Assembly: GCA_963807005.1 (NCBI GenBank) | Contig: CAWDZK010000005.1 | Span: 495,548-559,547 of the forward strand | Length of the DNA stretch: 64,000 nucleotides | Direction: 5' to 3' | DNA from: CAWDZK01 sp963807005 | GTDB taxonomy: Bacteria > Actinomycetota > Actinomycetes > JACCUZ01 | In this document: positions 29,584-38,788 of the stretch, in pieces | How positions within the stretch are numbered: the stretch's first letter is position 1 | Layout of the letters: each line of letters begins with the position of its first letter | Notes under the pieces: generated by a model | The model's input: the letters and a program-made list of their open reading frames with translations, nothing else | What the model was told of the DNA's origin: nothing | The model's database searches: none | Position numbers and translations under genes: made by a program

Positions 29584-30910
29584 TCAGGCGTCGACGACCG
29601 CGTACACCCGGCGGTCGCCGACGCCCTTGAGGTGGTGCTCGCCGCGGTCCTCGAAGGTGATGCCCGAGCCGGCGACCAGGTCGTGCACCGTGGCCGAGAC
29701 GAGCACCTCGCCGGCCCCGGCCAGGGCGCCGATCCGGGCACCGGTGTGCACCGCGATCCCGGCGACCTTCTCGCCGAACTGCTCGCACTCGCCGGTGTGC
29801 AGCCCGGCCCGGAGCTCCAGCCCCATCGGGCGCACGGCGTCGCGGATCGCGACCGCCGCCCTGATCGCCCGGGCCGGGCCGTCGAAGGTGGCGAGGAAGC
29901 CGTCGCCGGCGGTGTCCACCTCGTGGCCGCGGAACCGGCCGATCTCCCGGCGTACGGCGGCGTGGTGCCGGTCCAGCAGTCTGGTCCAGCCGCTGTCGCC
30001 GAGCGAGTCGAGCCGCTCGGTCGAGCCGACGATGTCGGTGAACAGCACCGTGGCGAGCATCCGGGTCGGGTGCGCCGCCGGGCTGGCGCCGGTCACCAGC
30101 TCCTCGATGACGTCGATGACGGCGTCCTGACCCTGGGTCCACCACGAGTGGTCGGCGCCGAGGAACTCCACGAACCGGGCACCGGGGATCTGCGCCGCGA
30201 TCCAGCGGCCCTCCTCGACGTGCGCGTCGCGGTCGTCGGACCGGTGCATCACCACGGTCGGCGCGCTGATGGTCGGCAGCGCGTCCCGGACGTCGACGCC
30301 GGTGTTCATCTTCATCAGGGCCAGCGCGGCTCCGGGGCTCGCGCACCGGCGGTAGTAGCGGGACAGCTCCTCGAGCCCGGCGGCGTCCAGGCTGGGCGCG
30401 ACGTCCTCCCAGCCCAGGCCGGTCGTCCAGAGCCGCTCGACCTCGTCGAAGGCCTGCTGGCTCCCAGGTCGGCGCCCAGGGGTAGTCCGGCGTCCGGAGC
30501 CGTCGCGCCGTGCTGCCGAAGGTGCACAGCGCGGTGGTCCGGGCCGGATGGGTAGCGGCGAACAGCATGCTCAGGTTTCCGCCTTCCGAGGCGCCGAACA
30601 CGACGGCGCGCTCGGAGCCGGCGGCGTCGAGCACCGCGCGCAGGTCGTCCATCCGCTGCTCGAGCGACGGCAGCGCGTTCGTCGGGACCGGGTCGGACAT
30701 GCCGGTGCCGCGCTTGTCGAACAGGATCAGCCGGGAGAACGCCGCCAGCCGCTGGAAGCCGGCCGAGAGGTCCGGCAGCTCCCAGGCCAGCTCGACGTGC
30801 GAGACCCAGCCGGGCACGTAGACCAGGTCGACCGGCGCGTCGCCGACCACCTGATAGGCGATGTTGACCTCGCCCGAGCGGGCGTACCGCGTGACAGGCG
30901 TCCCGGCCAT
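29584..30910 (-). CDS. Alpha/beta hydrolase fused to class III nucleotide cyclase (frameshifted)
   Basis: The N-terminal half (ATG at 30910) is an alpha/beta hydrolase: YVPGWVSHVELAWELP, FDKRGTGMSD, nucleophile elbow VVFGASEGGNLS, then TVVMHRSDDRDAHVEEGR and FLGADHSWW with the catalytic His. The C-terminal half is a class III cyclase: ATVLFTDIVGSTERL, VDTAGDGFLATFDGPARA and GARIGALAGAGEVLVS, ending with the HHLKGVGDRRVYAV tail. A one-base change near 30455-30465 (for example one C fewer at 30463-30465) joins the frames into about 441 residues. This architecture is widespread in actinobacteria; the catalytic output and signal are not known. Confidence 0.8.
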
Positions 30911-31071
30911 GACCTCAGGCTGGCAGACAGCGGCGGCGCCGTCACCGCTGAGTTCTTCCTCGGTGGACCCCGGATGCGGAGGCCGGGTCGACCGGACGGC
31001 GTCTGGCCGGAGGCGTACGTGGCCCACGCGGGTCTCGACGCGCTGATACTGCTCGGGGAACAGGAGGCACG

Positions 31072-31434
31072 ATGGTGAACGCGGCCGGCATCTGCTCGCT
31101 CGTCCTCGGTCTCGGCTTCGGGCTACCGGGCGTGATCGGCGCCCTGCGCCTCGCCCGGACCGGACAGGTCTGGACGTTCCTCGGCTTCCCGACCTACGGC
31201 GGGGGGCCGTTCCAACGGGTCGGCGTCCCCACATCGGTGCCGCTGCTCCTCGGGTTCGTGCTGGTCTGCCTGGCGGAGGTGGCCGCGGGCGTGCTGCTGC
31301 TGGTCGGCGCGCCGCACGCGGCGGCCGTCAGCTACGCACTGCTGCCGGTCGAGCTGGTCTTCTGGGTCGGCTTCGCGCTCCCGCTCGGTCCGCCGGTCGG
31401 TCTCGCGCGCACGGTCCTGCTGCTGCTGGCGTGA
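31072..31434 (+). CDS. Small membrane protein of unknown function
   Basis: 120 residues and almost entirely hydrophobic. Three or four predicted helices (ICSLVLGLGFGLPGVIGAL, VPLLLGFVLVCLAEVAAGVLLL, AVSYALLPVELVFWVGFALP) surround a short polar loop (TYGGGPFQRVG). I recognise no family. Start ATG at 31072 is preceded by a purine-rich GGGGAACAGGAGG. It converges with the lipoprotein gene (21 bases). Confidence 0.65.
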   Translation: MVNAAGICSLVLGLGFGLPGVIGALRLARTGQVWTFLGFPTYGGGPFQRVGVPTSVPLLLGFVLVCLAEVAAGVLLLVGAPHAAAVSYALLPVELVFWVGFALPLGPPVGLARTVLLLLA

Positions 31435-31455
31435 CCGGGCGGCCGGCCGGGCCGG

Positions 31456-31854
31456 TCAGCGGTGGTCGGGGTCGAGCACGACCGTCCGCAGCGCGGGGTC
31501 GGACAGCGGGTCGGCCGCCAGGTCCGGGTCGGGGCTGAGCAGCAGCCACGCTGTCGGCTCGGGCGAGCCGGTTCCGGGATAGGTCCGGGTGTAGCCGGCC
31601 ACCGCGCGCGCCGGGTCGACGCCGCGGACCCGGCGCAGGTCGATCCGGGTGTCCTGGAACGGCACCTGCCGGTCGAGGACGGCGCCGAGCGAGGCCGGGG
31701 CCACCTCCAGCGACGACAGGCTGTAGAACGTGCCGCGGTAGTTCAGCCCGGTGCCGTTCCGGTTGTCTGCGGCGTTGCCGGCGCAGCCCGCCGCACCGGT
31801 CACTACCGCGAGCAGGACCACCGCCGGCAGCGCGTGCCCTCGTCGGCGCCTCAT
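31456..31854 (-). CDS. Putative lipoprotein of unknown function
   Basis: 132 residues. The N-terminus is a lipoprotein signal peptide with basic start, hydrophobic core (ALPAVVLLAVVTG) and lipobox AAGC, so the mature protein would be anchored to the outer face of the membrane. The remaining 108 residues have no motif I recognise. It is divergent from the secreted protein gene at 32093. Confidence 0.65.
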   Translation of the reverse strand: MRRRRGHALPAVVLLAVVTGAAGCAGNAADNRNGTGLNYRGTFYSLSSLEVAPASLGAVLDRQVPFQDTRIDLRRVRGVDPARAVAGYTRTYPGTGSPEPTAWLLLSPDPDLAADPLSDPALRTVVLDPDHR

Positions 31855-32092
31855 CCTGCCTCCTGCCGTGAACGGTCCCCGGGTAGACGTCGGCGCGGCC
31901 TCCCCGGTTCCACGCCGGACGACTCGGCCCGCCGGTTCGGAGCCTCGGCCCCCGGTGTCGTGCCGTAGTCACAACGGGCCAGCACAAATGGTCGTGATCG
32001 ACCCTTCCCGCATGATCGTCGGCGGGCAACAGTCGTGCCGACGACACCGGGACCCTGCGCACCCGCCGCCCACCGACCGCTGGAGGTCCGTC

Positions 32093-33571
32093 ATGGCTGT
32101 CCGCCGCCCGCCCCTCGGCCGAGCCGTGGTGACCGCGGCCGCGGTCGCCGCGCTCGTGTCCACCGGCCTGCCGACCGCCGCCCACGCCGCGTCCGGTCCG
32201 CGTCCGGGGCTGGTCGGTGCGCCGGTCCTGCTCCAGGACAACACCCAGCTGCACGGGTACGACGTCGCGGTCGACGGCACCGGCACGGCGTACGTCGGGT
32301 GGATCGCCGACGACTCGGGTGGCAGCGCCGCCACCCGCAAGGTCCGCCTCTGCACGCTGCCGCCCGGCGGCGTCTCCTGCGCGGGCGGGGTGCAGGTCAT
32401 CGACTCGCTCGGCGCTTCCTCGGCGGCCGGGCTGCGGGTGCTGGCCACGGCCGGCGGCGCGGTCACCCTGGTGTGGTTCCACGACACCGACCCCGGCTCG
32501 GTGACCGGGCCCCGCGGCGGACGGATCGCGGTGGCCACCTCCCAGGCCGGCGGCCCGCTGTCCGCGGCGACCGACGTCGCGGACGCGCCCAGCTTCGGCC
32601 AGCTGCTCGACGCCCAGGTCGGCCCCGCGGGCGCGCTCTGGACCGTCGCCTACCAGGGCGTGGGCACCACCCAGATCGAGGTGCGTCCCGGGGTCGCGAA
32701 CGCGCCGCAGCCGGTCACCGTCCCGTTCAGCGTCGGGACGACCCGGCTCGCCTTCGCCGGCGCCACCCCGGTCGTCGCCGCCCAGCAGTACGGCGCCGTG
32801 GCGACCCCGATCCACACGGCGTTCGCCACCGGTGGTGGCTGGTCGCCGTTCTCGCCGGTACCGAACACCTGGTCGGTCGGGTCGGTGGGGCTCGCCGCCG
32901 CCACCTCCGGGGTCCGGCTGGTCGCGGCGATCGCCGACGCCAGCTACCTCCCCGTCGTGTCGCGGTTCACCGGCTCGGCGTTCACCCGCCCGACGCCCAC
33001 CGGTGACCGGAGCTCGTGCGCGCCGTACTCGCACGACCTGGTGGCCGACGCGTCCGGGCGACTGGCCGACGTGGGCATCGAGTGCAGCCAGGTCGTGGTG
33101 GCCAACATGGCCGGCGCCGGCCGTGCCGGGCTGGTGCGCTTCGCCACCGGGGGAACTGTCGCGGGCGGCGACCCCCAGGTCGCCAGCACCCCACGCGGGT
33201 ACGCCCGGGTCGCCTGGTCCATCCAGTCCACGACCGGCGACAAGCTGCTGGTCGGGCGGGTGCTGCTGCCGGCCCTGTCGAGGAGCGTCACGAAGAAGTC
33301 GCGGCAGGGCAGGCTCACGGTGACCGGGCCCGCGTCCTGCCTGCCAGCCTCGATCGTCGGCGTCGCTGCGCGGGTCCGCCCCGCGCGGGGCTGGAAGGCG
33401 GGCACACCGACCCTGCGGCTGGACCGGAAGCGGGTCGCGACCCGGCTCAACGGTGCACGGCTCGCGGCCGGGTCGAAGCACGTGCTGAAGGCACGCGTGG
33501 TGCTCACCCGCGGAGGCAAGGCCGTGACCCGCAGCGCGAGGCTCGCGTTCCGCAGCTGCGGTAACCCCTAG
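32093..33571 (+). CDS. Secreted protein, beta-propeller-like, unknown function
   Basis: 492 residues starting at ATG 32093, preceded by TGGAGG. A signal peptide (VVTAAAVAALVSTGLPTA, cleavage after AHA) leads into about 330 residues of short repeating beta strands with a Gly/Ala pattern (YDVAVDGTGTAYVGWIADDSG, LRVLATAGGAVTLVWFHD), consistent with a beta-propeller. The C-terminal region (VGVAARVRPARGWKAGTPTLRLD and LKARVVLTRGGKAVTRSARLAF) looks like a beta-sandwich domain. No catalytic motif is visible; an extracellular binding role is a guess. Confidence 0.65.
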   Translation: MAVRRPPLGRAVVTAAAVAALVSTGLPTAAHAASGPRPGLVGAPVLLQDNTQLHGYDVAVDGTGTAYVGWIADDSGGSAATRKVRLCTLPPGGVSCAGGVQVIDSLGASSAAGLRVLATAGGAVTLVWFHDTDPGSVTGPRGGRIAVATSQAGGPLSAATDVADAPSFGQLLDAQVGPAGALWTVAYQGVGTTQIEVRPGVANAPQPVTVPFSVGTTRLAFAGATPVVAAQQYGAVATPIHTAFATGGGWSPFSPVPNTWSVGSVGLAAATSGVRLVAAIADASYLPVVSRFTGSAFTRPTPTGDRSSCAPYSHDLVADASGRLADVGIECSQVVVANMAGAGRAGLVRFATGGTVAGGDPQVASTPRGYARVAWSIQSTTGDKLLVGRVLLPALSRSVTKKSRQGRLTVTGPASCLPASIVGVAARVRPARGWKAGTPTLRLDRKRVATRLNGARLAAGSKHVLKARVVLTRGGKAVTRSARLAFRSCGNP

Positions 33572-33689
33572 CGAGCCTGGCCCACGCCGTCCGGATGAGA
33601 CCTGGCGCCGGGGTTCGTGCGGCGCTCGGCCGAGCTTGCCTTCTGCGGCCGTCGATGCAGATGGCGATGGCCGGCCGTCCACGGCTCGG

Positions 33690-34370
33690 TCAGCCGTCGA
33701 CCCAGATGAGCCCGAGCCGGGCGACCGTCTGCGGCCCGGCGAGGCCGTCGGCGTCCCGGCCCTCCCAGCCCCGCCGCCGCTGGAACTGCGCCACCATCCG
33801 GCGGGTGTGCCGTCCGTAGTAGCCGCTCGGCCCGTCCTCGAACTCGAAGCCGCGCGCCATCAGCGCCACCTGCAGGTTCCACACGCTGTCGGAGTCGTCC
33901 TGCTCGAGCCGCATCCTGCTGGCGTACACCTTGCGGCCCTGGCGGTAGCCGGGCAGCTCGTCATGCACGGGCGGCCGCTGCACGGGAAGGTCGTCGCCCG
34001 CGGGTGTGCCGTCGATCCAGCCGCGGAAGGGCAGCTGCCACTTGCTGGTGAACACGTCCCAGCGCACCCGGTCGATCCGGCCCGGACGCAGGATGTCGTT
34101 GGACCAGACGAACCCGCCGTTCACGGCGAACACCGCGTGCCCGGCCCCGCGGTCGGGGAAGCCGTAGTACGCGATCGAGCCGGCCGGCGGGGGGCTGGAC
34201 TGGTGCCGATGGGCCTCCGGAGTGGCGTTGAACGCCTCCCGTGCGGACGCGCCGAAGGGGGCCGCCCCGACGCACTGCCGGGAGAACAGCTGGCAGAGCC
34301 GGTGCCACGACGTCGACCCGCTGTGGTGCTGCTGCTGGGCGAACTCCTTCGCCTGGGCGTAGGTACGCAT
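33690..34370 (-). CDS. Peptidoglycan-binding domain protein
   Basis: 226 residues, no signal peptide. The C-terminal 60 residues are a PG_binding_1 domain (WNLQVALMARGFEFEDGPSGYYGRHTRRMVAQFQRRRGW). The N-terminal part (HRLCQLFSRQCVGAAPFGAS, then AGSIAYYGFPDRGAGHAVFAVNGGFVWSNDI) resembles a small cysteine-peptidase or amidase-like fold in which Cys and His could pair. This is a suspicion only. It is the last gene of the 33690-44023 operon; its start shares base 34370 with the upstream gene's stop. Confidence 0.7.
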   Translation of the reverse strand: MRTYAQAKEFAQQQHHSGSTSWHRLCQLFSRQCVGAAPFGASAREAFNATPEAHRHQSSPPPAGSIAYYGFPDRGAGHAVFAVNGGFVWSNDILRPGRIDRVRWDVFTSKWQLPFRGWIDGTPAGDDLPVQRPPVHDELPGYRQGRKVYASRMRLEQDDSDSVWNLQVALMARGFEFEDGPSGYYGRHTRRMVAQFQRRRGWEGRDADGLAGPQTVARLGLIWVDG

Positions 34371-35587
34371 CAGCGGTGGTCTCCCACCGGGACGTTGCGC
34401 ATCGGCGGGCTGCCGTCGTCCTGCACCAGGTCGTCTGCGTCGGGCGGCGGGGGTTGGACCACGAGGTCGTCGCGCAGGTCGAGGCTCAGCCCCTCGGCGG
34501 ACGACGGGGCCTGCGCCGGGAACCCGCCGCGGCCGTCGCCGGGACCCGGTCCCGCGACGGGCAGCACCGGAGGCGCCTGCGCCGCGCCGGTCCGGGCGGG
34601 GGCGACGGTCGGGTCCTTCGCGGGCAGCCCGTCGAGCAGCGTCTGCCCCCGGCGGTCCAGGGAGTAGGTGAAGACCTGCTGGGCGTAGCCGAGCAGAAGC
34701 GCGTAGGCGAGGATCTGCTGCTGGGAGTCGAGCGCTGTCAGGCCGGGGACGAAGCTGCCCTGCAGGGCCACCAGCCCGACGATCGCCGTGAACGCGCCGA
34801 GCGGGACCTTGAGCAGGGCCAGCGCCACCGGCACGTCGTACGGCGTCGAGGTGCCGCGCAGGTTGCGGATCGAGACGGCTGCCGCCAGCGCGCCGCCGAG
34901 GAGCCCGAGCAGGGCCACCACGATCACGTCGCTCCCGCGGCCGCCGGGGACGCCGGTGCCCGTCGGACAGTTGAAGCTCGCCCCCTCGATGCTCTGCCCG
35001 CTGGCCCCGAAGCAGAGCGGGATGTAGGTGGGGTTGGCCCGCACCACCAGGACGGTGGCACCGACCAGGACGGCCATGCAGAGCGCCGACATCAGGATGA
35101 TGTTGCGGAAGCTGCGCAGCCGCTCGTGCTGACGGTCCATCGCGTCGTAGGAGTCCTCGATCGCCCGCCGGAGGAACGCCCGCTGCTGGCCGATCGCCAT
35201 CCGGGTCAGCGCCTCGCCCACGAGCCGCCGCGGGTCGTCACCGTGCAGGGACTGCTGCGAGCGCGCCAGCGCCGCCGGGATCTCCGCGGCGATCTCCTCG
35301 TCGGCGTAGACGTCGACCATCTGGGCCCGCGCTGCGTGCAGGTTCTGGAACGCGACCTCGACGAGCGTCCCCCGCCACCAGCGACTGACCGGTCCCATCC
35401 GCGGGTCGACGCCGTACGCCGCGTCCTCTGCGGCGCGCAGCAGCCGGCGCACGCCGTCCGCCGCGGCCCGCTGGTCGGGGCCGAGCCCCTGGGCGAGCGC
35501 GACGTCCAGCCGCGTCTCGAGCACCTGCACTCCGACGACCACCGCGGGCACGTGCGCCCGGCGGACCTTCTTGGACTCCCTGGCCAT
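34370..35587 (-). CDS. Multi-helix membrane protein of unknown function
   Basis: 405 residues. The N-terminal 160 residues are soluble, Arg/Ala-rich and helical (VRRLLRAAEDAAYGVDPRMG, VAFQNLHAARAQMVDVYADE). Four hydrophobic segments then follow: NIILMSALCMAVLVGATVLVV, VIVVALLGLLGGALAAAVSI, VPLGAFTAIVGLVALQG and a C-terminal ILAYALLLGYAQQVF. The final 80 residues are Pro/Asp-rich and probably disordered. A potential extracytoplasmic loop contains two Cys (PLCFG, FNCPTG). It starts 15 bases after the patatin stop. Confidence 0.62.
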   Translation of the reverse strand: MARESKKVRRAHVPAVVVGVQVLETRLDVALAQGLGPDQRAAADGVRRLLRAAEDAAYGVDPRMGPVSRWWRGTLVEVAFQNLHAARAQMVDVYADEEIAAEIPAALARSQQSLHGDDPRRLVGEALTRMAIGQQRAFLRRAIEDSYDAMDRQHERLRSFRNIILMSALCMAVLVGATVLVVRANPTYIPLCFGASGQSIEGASFNCPTGTGVPGGRGSDVIVVALLGLLGGALAAAVSIRNLRGTSTPYDVPVALALLKVPLGAFTAIVGLVALQGSFVPGLTALDSQQQILAYALLLGYAQQVFTYSLDRRGQTLLDGLPAKDPTVAPARTGAAQAPPVLPVAGPGPGDGRGGFPAQAPSSAEGLSLDLRDDLVVQPPPPDADDLVQDDGSPPMRNVPVGDHR

Positions 35588-35602
35588 CTCCTGCTCCCCC
35601 TG

Positions 35603-36949
35603 TCATCCGCCGTACGTCGTGAGGACGCGGCGCAGGCCGGTCCGGCCCAGCCGCGCGAGGGCGCCGGCCCGGTCGAGCGCCCCGTGGGCGCCGACGGGCT
35701 CCACCGAGGCCAGCGCCCGGGCCGCGTCCAGCGGGCCGAGGCGCAGCGTCGTCCGAGCCCCGTCGCTGGTGCTGAGGGTGACGGTGCTGACGTCGGCCCA
35801 CGCGTCCAGGCCCGCGTCGTCGGCGAGCTCGCGCCGGGCCGTGAGCGCGACCCAGCGTCCGTCCACCCGGACCCGCCCGCTGTGCAGGACGGTCGGGCCC
35901 TCGACCTCGACCCGGCCCCCGGCCAGCGGCAGCCGGCCGCCCCACGGCGCGTGGTCGACGTGCCCGACCAGCCGGGTCGGCCCGCCACCGGGCGACTCGT
36001 CCAGGGCCAGCTCGGACGTCACCGTGAGCGTCAGGTCGACCCCGTCCAGGCGCCCCCGCAGCCGCTCGGTCAGGCGGACCCCGATCGGCGGCTCGGTCAT
36101 CGCCGTGCACGTGGGGTCCTTCGGGACGCCCTCCGGTCGGGCCAGGTCGAGGTACTCCCAGCAGTCCCGGTAGCCGAGGTCGACCAGCGTCGAGGTGCTG
36201 ATCCGGCCGGCGAACAGCTCGCTGTCCAGCGGCAGCGGGTGCCGCGGGCGGACCACGTGCAGCCGGAAGTCGCGCCCGGCGTGCCGGGCGGCGTCGAGCT
36301 CGGCGAACAGCGCCCCGTTGGCGCTCATCTCGATCATGTGCACGTACTGCTCGAGCGGCCCGTCGCCCCAGTACGGCGAGTTGCCGATGGCCCACACCAG
36401 CCAGACCTCGTCGGCGCCGCGGCGGAGGGCCTCGGTGACGTTGGCGTCCTTGACCCACACGGCGTCGGTCCAGACCCGGTCGCCGCGGCGCAGCGGCGGC
36501 ATCGCCAGGGGGAGCGACATGCCGGCGGCCAGCAGGTCGGGGTCGACCTCGGTGTGCGGGACGGCCACGCAGGTCTTGGTCACGAAGTCGACGAGGTTGA
36601 AGGTGCCCTCGACCGTCGAGCCGCGGATCGCGTCGCAGTCGATGCCGAGGTGCGGGAAGACCTTCGTGCGGATGCCGTCGGCGTCACCGACGGCCGGCAG
36701 CGCCCACGGACCTTTGAGGTAGTCGGCCACGGGCAGGGGGGAGGTGAAGTCACGCACGTCGAGGTCGGCCCAGCGGCGCGTCATCTCGACCGGGTCGAGC
36801 CCGGACAGCATCATCCCGGTGGTCATGATGCCGCCGGACGTGCCGTCGACATGGTCGAACGACAGGCCGTGCTCGGTCAGCGCGCGCACCACACCGGTCT
36901 GCCAGGCGACCCGCATGCCGCCGCCGGCGAGGACGAGCGAGCGCCTCAT
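35603..36949 (-). CDS. Patatin-like phospholipase with extra C-terminal domain
   Basis: 448 residues. The patatin catalytic core occupies residues 1-285: oxyanion loop SLVLAGGGMRVAWQTG, Ser nucleophile motif DGTSGGIM (G-x-S-x-G) and the Asp box VWTDAVW. Expected activity is acyl-ester hydrolysis of a lipid. Residues about 286-448 form an additional domain that resembles the C-terminus of the GMC oxidoreductase in the same operon: GGRLPLAGG here against GGRLPVQRG there, and DDAGLDAWADVST against DDPGLDVWRDTST. The ATG at 36949 overlaps the upstream membrane gene by four bases (ATGA). Confidence 0.85.
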   Translation of the reverse strand: MRRSLVLAGGGMRVAWQTGVVRALTEHGLSFDHVDGTSGGIMTTGMMLSGLDPVEMTRRWADLDVRDFTSPLPVADYLKGPWALPAVGDADGIRTKVFPHLGIDCDAIRGSTVEGTFNLVDFVTKTCVAVPHTEVDPDLLAAGMSLPLAMPPLRRGDRVWTDAVWVKDANVTEALRRGADEVWLVWAIGNSPYWGDGPLEQYVHMIEMSANGALFAELDAARHAGRDFRLHVVRPRHPLPLDSELFAGRISTSTLVDLGYRDCWEYLDLARPEGVPKDPTCTAMTEPPIGVRLTERLRGRLDGVDLTLTVTSELALDESPGGGPTRLVGHVDHAPWGGRLPLAGGRVEVEGPTVLHSGRVRVDGRWVALTARRELADDAGLDAWADVSTVTLSTSDGARTTLRLGPLDAARALASVEPVGAHGALDRAGALARLGRTGLRRVLTTYGG

Positions 36950-37377
36950 GCCGTCACCCGCTCGTGCCGTCCGGTCACCGCGCTGGTGCGCAGCCGCTGC
37001 CAGAGGGCGGCGGCCAGCAGGGCGGAGAGGAGGTCGAAGCCGGCGACCCCGAGCGCGAGCGGGTCGAACAGGTCGCGCGCGACACCGATGCCGACCGCGG
37101 TGACGGCGCCGGCCTTCTGCAGCGCCGCCCACAGCACGACGTACGCCGGGGGTTCCGGCGTGACCAGCGCGTGCAGGGTGACCGCGCCCACCACCGCCAT
37201 GAACATGCCGACGATCGCGAACAGGTGCCGGGTGGTGGGGGTCGACTCGGCGCCGAGGGCGTCCAGCACCACCCCCGGCAGGGCGAGCTGGCCGACGCCG
37301 GAGACCACCGTGATCGCCGCCACCGCGGCGACTGCGCCGCGCAGGCGGTCGGCCAGCAGCCGGTCCAGCGCGGTCAT
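36946..37377 (-). CDS. Small membrane protein, unknown
   Basis: 143 residues with four predicted transmembrane helices (VAAVAAITVVSGVGQLAL, HLFAIVGMFMAVVGAVTLHAL, YVVLWAALQKAGAVTAVGIGV, GVAGFDLLSALLAAALW). No family recognised with confidence. It overlaps both neighbours by 4 bases (ATGA), so it is made together with the patatin and the next membrane protein. Its conserved place between lipid-active enzymes suggests a role in a membrane complex or transport, which is inference. Confidence 0.7.
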   Translation of the reverse strand: MTALDRLLADRLRGAVAAVAAITVVSGVGQLALPGVVLDALGAESTPTTRHLFAIVGMFMAVVGAVTLHALVTPEPPAYVVLWAALQKAGAVTAVGIGVARDLFDPLALGVAGFDLLSALLAAALWQRLRTSAVTGRHERVTA

Positions 37378-37859
37378 CGCAGCGCGTCCAGCAGGTCGGG
37401 CTTCGCGGCCAGGTACCAGACGATGGCGGCCCAGGTGACGGTCGAGGCCACGAAGCGGATGTCGTTGAGCTGCATCCAGCGGGTGAGCAACGGGGTGAGG
37501 CCGGCCGGCCCGTCGTACTCGCCACCGCGGATCTTCTTGTTGACCGGGATGATGATCTGCTGCCCGACGTAGGTGAGCACGACGATGCCGGCGAGGCAGA
37601 CGGCGGCCAGCCAGACCAGCGGGTCGCCCCACTCGCTGGCGACCAGCACGATGCCGGAGAGGAACATGGGCGGTACGACGACGGTGAAGAACCTCGTCGC
37701 GAGGATCGTCGGTGTCCCGAAGTGCTCACCGACGTTGTCCGGCGTCAGGCTGCGCCAGGTGGGATAGAGGAACAGCCGCAGCACCCACATGGTGCCCATG
37801 TACATGCTCGCGCCGAACAGGAAGTACAGCGCGTTGACGAGCAGCAGGGCGGCCTTCAT
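37374..37859 (-). CDS. Membrane protein, DUF1772/anthrone-oxygenase-like
   Basis: 161 residues, four predicted helices. The region IIIPVNKKIRGG, followed by LLTRWMQLNDIRFVAST, resembles the P-x-N...W...R pattern of the DUF1772 (anthrone oxygenase-like) family; the match is by eye and moderate. The N-terminus (LLLVNALYFLFGASMYMGTMWV) is strongly hydrophobic. ATG at 37859 overlaps the decarboxylase-like gene stop (ATGA). Confidence 0.62.
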   Translation of the reverse strand: MKAALLLVNALYFLFGASMYMGTMWVLRLFLYPTWRSLTPDNVGEHFGTPTILATRFFTVVVPPMFLSGIVLVASEWGDPLVWLAAVCLAGIVVLTYVGQQIIIPVNKKIRGGEYDGPAGLTPLLTRWMQLNDIRFVASTVTWAAIVWYLAAKPDLLDALR

Positions 37860-38788
37860 CGCCCACCGACCCGGACCTTGGGCGGGTCGAGCCACTCCTG
37901 CGAGAGCCCGAGGCCGGCCACCGACTCCAGGCCCTCCGGCTGCTGCCGGACCTCCTGCTCGCTGGTGAGGAACCAGCACTCGAAGTGGTCGTCGAGCACG
38001 CCGGTGGTCTCCGGGAAGAACGCGGTGAACACCGGGTCGGGGGAGACGTCCAACGTCCGCAGCGCGGCTACTTGCGGTGCGTCGCCCAGCGTCAGCCGGG
38101 CCCGGGCGGACCGGCCGAAGGCGATGTCGGCGTCGCCCCGGAAGTACACCGACGACCTCATGACCAGGCCGCGGTAGGCGCAGTAGTTGACCGCGCCGAC
38201 GTCCAGCGGCAGGGCCGTGGCCGGGGGCCGGTCGATCTCGATCCGGGCGCCGAGCAGGCCGTCGACCTCGTACTGGCTGCTCACCTCGCCGGGGCCGATG
38301 GTGAAGTCGAGGTTCGCCTGGTGCTTCGGCATCCCCCAGATGCCCTTGCCGCCCTTCACCGAGACCTCGCTGCTGACCGGGAGGTCCACGACGTACTGAC
38401 CGGTGCCGTAGTGCCCGCGCAGCAGACCGGGCAGCAGCGGGGGAGCCGGGCGGGAGCCGAACGTGCAGGCGATCGCCAGCGAGTACTCGACGTAGCGCCC
38501 GATGTCGGTCGTCACGTAGTTCACGACCGTCACCAGCAGCAGCGCCCGGCCGCCGGGCAGCCGCACCGGGTGCAGCTCGCCGGCGGGCAGCAGCCGAGCC
38601 GCACCGCTCGCGTCGACCGGGAAGGCCGCCATCAGGGCCGGCGTCCGCGCCGAGTCGACCGGCATGGTGAAGGGGATCCCGTCGACCAGGGCGTGCCGGC
38701 CGGTCAGGCGGCGCTGGCGGCGGGGCAGCGCCGAGGGGGCGGCCGACAGCAGGGCGCGCGCGAGCGGCAGCAGGACTCCGGGGGTCAT
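37856..38788 (-). CDS. Acetoacetate decarboxylase-like (ADC fold) protein
   Basis: 310 residues. Family-like segments are FTMPVDSARTPALMAAFPVDA, LLLVTVVNYVTTDIGRYVEYSLAIAC, VDLPVSSEVSVKGGKGIWGMPKHQANL and the late ECWFLTSEQEV. In true acetoacetate decarboxylase a Lys pair forms the Schiff base; here VSVKGGKGIWG offers lysines in that area, but I cannot confirm the catalytic one. ADC-fold proteins in lipid operons often bind or isomerise beta-keto or enol compounds. Start ATG 38788 overlaps the alpha/beta hydrolase stop by four bases. Confidence 0.8.
   Translation of the reverse strand: MTPGVLLPLARALLSAAPSALPRRQRRLTGRHALVDGIPFTMPVDSARTPALMAAFPVDASGAARLLPAGELHPVRLPGGRALLLVTVVNYVTTDIGRYVEYSLAIACTFGSRPAPPLLPGLLRGHYGTGQYVVDLPVSSEVSVKGGKGIWGMPKHQANLDFTIGPGEVSSQYEVDGLLGARIEIDRPPATALPLDVGAVNYCAYRGLVMRSSVYFRGDADIAFGRSARARLTLGDAPQVAALRTLDVSPDPVFTAFFPETTGVLDDHFECWFLTSEQEVRQQPEGLESVAGLGLSQEWLDPPKVRVGGR

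Noticed and set aside
34241..37438. 1065-codon plus-strand frame opposite the lipid operon
   Set aside because: Shadow of four coupled minus-strand genes; no start signal or domain.
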